DNA of 64,000 nt, taken from the NCBI GenBank assembly GCA_965213935.1, contig CBDCAO010000012.1, positions 1,922,001 to 1,986,000 of the forward strand, given 5' to 3'. A model generated the notes under the pieces. It did not search any database. It was not told where the DNA came from and was given only the letters and a program-made list of their open reading frames with translations. The position numbers and the translations under genes were made by a program. The DNA is from Bin52 sp965213935. GTDB lineage: Bacteria > Pseudomonadota > Alphaproteobacteria > Thalassobaculales > Thalassobaculaceae. This document shows, piece after piece, positions 61,051 through 64,000 of this stretch; within the stretch, counting starts at the first letter, position 1, and every line of letters starts with the position of its first letter.

Positions 61051-62811
61051 CTACTCTCCGGCCGCGCGCAGCAGTGGGCCGGAGGAGTCGGCACCGAACT
61101 GCAGTTCAGCGAACTGGGCATACAGGCGGTTGCTGCGCAGCAGGTCGCCGTGGCTGCCGATCGCGACGATGCGCCCGCGATTCAGTACCACGATCCGATC
61201 GGCGCTCAGCACGGTCGCGAGCCGGTGCGCGATCACCAGCGTGGTCCTGCCATGCATGATGCGCTCAAGCGCACGTTGCACCTCGCGTTCGCCCTGGGCG
61301 TCGAGTGCGCTCGTGGCCTCGTCGAGCAGCAGGACGGCGGGATCGCGCAGGATCGCGCGGGCGATGGCGACCCTCTGGCGCTGTCCGCCGGAAAGCCGCA
61401 CGCCGCGCTCACCGAGCTTCGTGGCCAGTCTTTGCGGCAACCTATCAATGAATTCCATGGCATAGGCCGCCTCTGCGGCGGCGCGGATCTCGGTGTCCGT
61501 CGCTTCCGGCCGGCCGTAGCGGATGTTCTCTGCGACATCGGCGGAAAAGATGACCGCATCCTGCGGAACCAGGCCGATGCGGCTGCGGAACTGCGCCGGA
61601 TCAGCCTCGATCAGCGGCACGTCGTCCAGCGTGATCACGCCGCTGCTCGGGTCGTAGAACCTGAGCAACAGGTGGAACATGGTGCTCTTGCCGGCACCCG
61701 ACGGGCCGACCAGGGCCACGGTTTCGCCCGGCTTGACCTGAAACGAGACGTCCGAGATGGCGGCATGATCCGGCCGGCTCGGGTAGTGGAACGAGACATC
61801 GCGAAACTCGATGCGTCCGACCGGTGGAACCGGCAGGGGCCGTGGAATCGCGGGTGCCGCAACCTCGGCCTTGGTGGCAAGCAGCCCCATGAGCCGGTCC
61901 ATGGCGCCTGCCGCCATCTGCAGGTCCCCCATCACGTCGGACAGGGCTCCGGTCGACCCGGCAACCACCACGGCGTAGAAGACAAAGGCAGACAGTTCAC
62001 CTGCGGTAATTCGCCCGGCAAGCACGTCGCGTCCGCCGATCCACAACACCAGGGTCACCGCACCGAACACGAAGGCGATGACAATACCGGTGAGCGCGGC
62101 CCGGTTGCGGACCCGATGCACCGCGGTCGCGAACGCATCCTCGACCCGGATGCCGAACCGGACCACGTCGGTCTGCTCGTGGCCGAATGCCTGGACAACG
62201 CGAATTCCCCCCAGGGATTCGTCAACATGAGTGCCGATATCGGCCACCCGGTCCTGCGAGGCGCGGCTCAGTCGCCGAACCCGTCGTCCGAGCAGGATGA
62301 TCGGTGCCACCACGAGCGGGATCACCAGCAGTACCAGGCCCGAAAGCTTCGGACTGGTCACCAGCAACATGATCAGACCGCCGGCGAACATCAGCGCATT
62401 GCGCATGGCAATCGATACCGATGCGCCGACCACGGTCTGGACCAGGGTGGTGTCCGCCGCAATCCGCGAGACCAGTTCTCCGGTGTTCCTGGTTTCGAAG
62501 AAGGCGGGACTCAGATGGATCACGTGGCTGAACACCGCCTTTCGCAGGTCGGCAACAACCCGCTCGCCCACCCAGGCGACCAGGTAGAACCGGCTGTAAC
62601 TGGCCACGGCAAGCAGCAGCACCACCGCGAGGATGATGATCACCGCCTGGTCGAACACCAGGGGATCGCCCATGGCGAATCCCTCGTCGATCAGGACCCG
62701 CAGGCCGATGCCGATGGCAAGCACGGTTGTCGCGGCGATGGTGAGGGCAACCGCAGCTCCGACAATCGGCCAGCGGTATGGAACGAGATAGGGAACCAGC
62801 GTCGTCAGCAT
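61051..62811 (-). CDS. ABC exporter, fused membrane and ATP-binding domains (MsbA-like)
   Basis: A 586-residue half-transporter. Six helices span about residues 1-300 (SRIAADTTLVQTVVGASVSIAMRN is the family signature between helices), followed by the nucleotide-binding domain. That domain has Walker A GPSGAGKST, Q-loop PQDAVIF, signature LSGGQRQR, Walker B LLLDEATSALD and switch His in IAHRL. It probably exports lipid or a hydrophobic compound as a homodimer. The start is uncertain: a TTG at 62874 in frame would add 21 residues. It is divergent from rpmE and converges with the OmpA-type gene. Confidence 0.9.
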   Translation of the reverse strand: MLTTLVPYLVPYRWPIVGAAVALTIAATTVLAIGIGLRVLIDEGFAMGDPLVFDQAVIIILAVVLLLAVASYSRFYLVAWVGERVVADLRKAVFSHVIHLSPAFFETRNTGELVSRIAADTTLVQTVVGASVSIAMRNALMFAGGLIMLLVTSPKLSGLVLLVIPLVVAPIILLGRRVRRLSRASQDRVADIGTHVDESLGGIRVVQAFGHEQTDVVRFGIRVEDAFATAVHRVRNRAALTGIVIAFVFGAVTLVLWIGGRDVLAGRITAGELSAFVFYAVVVAGSTGALSDVMGDLQMAAGAMDRLMGLLATKAEVAAPAIPRPLPVPPVGRIEFRDVSFHYPSRPDHAAISDVSFQVKPGETVALVGPSGAGKSTMFHLLLRFYDPSSGVITLDDVPLIEADPAQFRSRIGLVPQDAVIFSADVAENIRYGRPEATDTEIRAAAEAAYAMEFIDRLPQRLATKLGERGVRLSGGQRQRVAIARAILRDPAVLLLDEATSALDAQGEREVQRALERIMHGRTTLVIAHRLATVLSADRIVVLNRGRIVAIGSHGDLLRSNRLYAQFAELQFGADSSGPLLRAAGE

Positions 62812-63023
62812 CGACAGTTCACGCCGGTCGTCCGGCTCGTTGTCGTGTCTCAACAATGGTCTTCCCGTCAGCAACCCCGGTTGCGTACATCACACTATTG
62901 GCTTTCGGCTCCCGAAAGGCAATGTCGGTCTCTTGTCTGACGGTTCCCGACGGGATCCGGAGGCGGCTTGCACCCGTTCCTCATCGGGAGTATACGACCG
63001 CTGTCCGTGATGGAGCGTCCGCC

Positions 63024-63248
63024 ATGAAGTCCGATATTCACCCCGATTACCACGAAATCACCGTCGTCATGACAGACGGGACCGAGTACAAGACCCGCTC
63101 GACGCTGGGCGCGGAGGGCGATGTTCTGAGGCTGGATATCGATCCCAAGACCCACCCCGCCTGGACGGGACAGCGCCGGGTCGTCGATACCGGCGGACGT
63201 GTTGCGCAATTCAACCGGCGGTTTGCCGGCCTGGGCGCCAACAGCTGA
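63024..63248 (+). CDS. rpmE: 50S ribosomal protein L31
   Basis: A 74-residue L31: MKSDIHPDYHEITVVMTDGT, TRSTLG and the C-terminal DTGGRVAQFNRRFAGLG. The CxxC zinc cysteines are missing, so this is a zinc-independent form like those of alphaproteobacteria. The neighbouring MsbA-like exporter is a common alphaproteobacterial pairing. Confidence 0.95.
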   Translation: MKSDIHPDYHEITVVMTDGTEYKTRSTLGAEGDVLRLDIDPKTHPAWTGQRRVVDTGGRVAQFNRRFAGLGANS

Positions 63249-63269
63249 CGAAGTCGTTCTCCGACGTAT

Positions 63270-63298
63270 CTTGACGTCCTCCTGACGGGTTCCCATAT
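63270..63298 (+). promoter_or_regulatory. Sigma-32-like heat-shock promoter
   Basis: CTTGAC and CCCATAT are separated by 16 bases, close to the sigma-32 (RpoH) consensus CTTGAAA-N13-17-CCCCATNT. It lies about 100 bp upstream of the Hsp20 gene, leaving a leader that might fold as a thermosensor (not checked). Confidence 0.6.
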
Positions 63299-63406
63299 CC
63301 CCTGCAGATCCGGATCGCTGCGTGTCAGGGTCCGGACATGAGCAAACGGGTTCGGCCAATCGGCGGACCCGCCGTCCACATTGCTTGCATGAAAGGATAT
63401 GGACCC

Positions 63407-63877
63407 ATGCGCACCATCGACTTCAGCCCCTTCTTCCGTTCCTCGGTCGGCTTCGATCGCATGGCGAACCTGCTTGATGCCGCCTACCGGGCGGAGGGTT
63501 CGAACCAGCCTGGCTATCCGCCCTACAACATCGTGCGGACCGACAACGATCACTACAGGATCTCGATGGCGGTAGCCGGATTCTCGGAGGCCGACATCGA
63601 CGTCACGGCCAAGGAAAACACGCTGGCGGTCAGCGGCAAGCTTGCCGGGCAGCAGGCCGGGAAGGACGCCGCCTTCCTGCACCGCGGAATCGCGACCCGC
63701 ACCTTCGAACAGCGGTTCGACCTTGCCGATCACATCGTGGTCACCGGCGCGAGCATGGAGAATGGCCTGCTCCACATCGACCTGGTCCGCGAGGTTCCGG
63801 AAGAGAAGAGGCCGCGCAAGATCGCGATCGGCTCCCGATCTCACACGGTGATCGACAACTCTTCTGCCGCGGCCTGA
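63407..63877 (+). CDS. Small heat-shock protein, Hsp20 family (IbpA-like)
   Basis: A 156-residue holdase chaperone. The N-terminal region MRTIDFSPFFRSSVGFDRMANLLD is characteristic of IbpA-type proteins. The alpha-crystallin domain runs from PPYNIVRTDNDHYRISMAVAGF to MENGLLHIDLVREVPEEKRPRKI, with the C-terminal I-x-I-type element IAI. An AGGA site precedes the ATG; upstream in-frame ATG/GTG codons give an unlikely extension. It binds unfolding proteins and is likely induced by heat through the promoter above. Confidence 0.93.
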   Translation: MRTIDFSPFFRSSVGFDRMANLLDAAYRAEGSNQPGYPPYNIVRTDNDHYRISMAVAGFSEADIDVTAKENTLAVSGKLAGQQAGKDAAFLHRGIATRTFEQRFDLADHIVVTGASMENGLLHIDLVREVPEEKRPRKIAIGSRSHTVIDNSSAAA

Positions 63878-63911
63878 CAGTCGGCGACGGCTGTCCCCGG
63901 CACGACCCGGC

Positions 63912-63944
63912 ACGCACGGGACCGGCTCCTCCGGTCCCGTGCGT
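63912..63944. terminator. Strong bidirectional stem-loop between convergent genes
   Basis: Perfect 14-base arms (acgcacgggaccgg and ccggtcccgtgcgt) with a five-base loop lie between the Hsp20 stop and the next convergent stop. There is no T-run, so it may act mainly as a stable 3' end or need Rho help. Confidence 0.65.
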
Positions 63945-64000
63945 CTACCGGCCGTCACCGGACATGAATGCCGCAAGCGCGTCGAGGGTCTCGTCGGGCT
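63945..64000 (-). CDS. C-terminal end of a gene cut by the window edge
   Basis: The minus-strand frame reads PDETLDALAAFMSGDGR and then TAG just beyond the stem-loop. Such an ending (P-x-E-T-L-x-A-L-x-x-F) is common at the C-terminus of alpha/beta hydrolases, but 18 residues are too few to decide. Confidence 0.4.
   Translation of the reverse strand, partial: PDETLDALAAFMSGDGR

Noticed and set aside
1..64000. CRISPR array or tandem repeats
   Set aside because: No regularly spaced repeat units were seen anywhere in the window by eye.

Overview
The window is 64 kb of GC-rich, gene-dense bacterial chromosome. The gene content fits an alphaproteobacterium of the Rhodospirillales/Rhizobiales type: long L31 beside an MsbA-like exporter, efp followed by a SuhB-like phosphatase, a MotA/TolQ plus coiled-coil OmpA pair, many periplasmic-binding-protein ABC importers, and ureDABCEFG order. 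This is inferred from gene content and composition only; no database search was possible. Long antisense ORFs are everywhere because of the GC content and were ignored.

Region 1 (1-13.0 kb): a truncated UxaA-family dehydratase and a DHRS6-like SDR, then a long minus-strand operon (11.1 to 2.4 kb). It encodes a Dpp/Opp-type importer, an M20 peptidase, a TusA-like protein, a SRPBCC protein and phosphonoacetate hydrolase (phnA). A c-type cytochrome and an alpha/beta hydrolase follow.

Region 2 (13.3-28.8 kb): the most striking block, a minus-strand nitrogen-release locus under a divergent LysR regulator. It holds a BMP-type ABC importer, a formamidase (amiF), a biuret hydrolase (biuH), a second related cysteine hydrolase, a small cupin, allophanate hydrolase (atzF-type) and the complete urease set. 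Most junctions are ATGA, GTGA or TGATG overlaps. I read it as import of a condensed-urea or ureide-like compound and its complete breakdown to ammonia and CO2.

Region 3 (28.8-32.2 kb): gene-poor, with broken fragments (GIY-YIG-like, DUF2384-like) around an intact glycerophosphodiester phosphodiesterase.

Region 4 (32.2-47.6 kb): hyuAB hydantoinase/oxoprolinase; an SO_0444-type metal permease; a six-gene minus-strand operon (ECHDC3-like protein, CoA-binding/MetY fusion, MetE-C-like protein, carboxymuconolactone decarboxylase family, SMP-30, nitroreductase); amtB-glnK in unusual order; two HAD hydrolases; an agmatinase-family ureohydrolase.

Region 5 (47.6-54.4 kb): 5-oxoprolinase genes pxpA and pxpBC are divergent and separated by an AT-rich islet carrying a lone RloA-like ATPase. 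A decayed IS630-family element sits between pxpC and an MBL-fold hydrolase.

Region 6 (54.4-64 kb): a small alpha-beta-barrel-like protein with an ornithine-cyclodeaminase-family enzyme, efp, an inositol-phosphatase-family enzyme, a three-gene proton-channel/OmpA envelope unit, an ABC exporter, rpmE, an Hsp20 gene with a sigma-32-like promoter, and a clipped gene at the edge. The theme through the middle of the window is nitrogen acquisition (biuret, formamide, urea, ammonium, agmatine or guanidino compounds, hydantoin or oxoproline).
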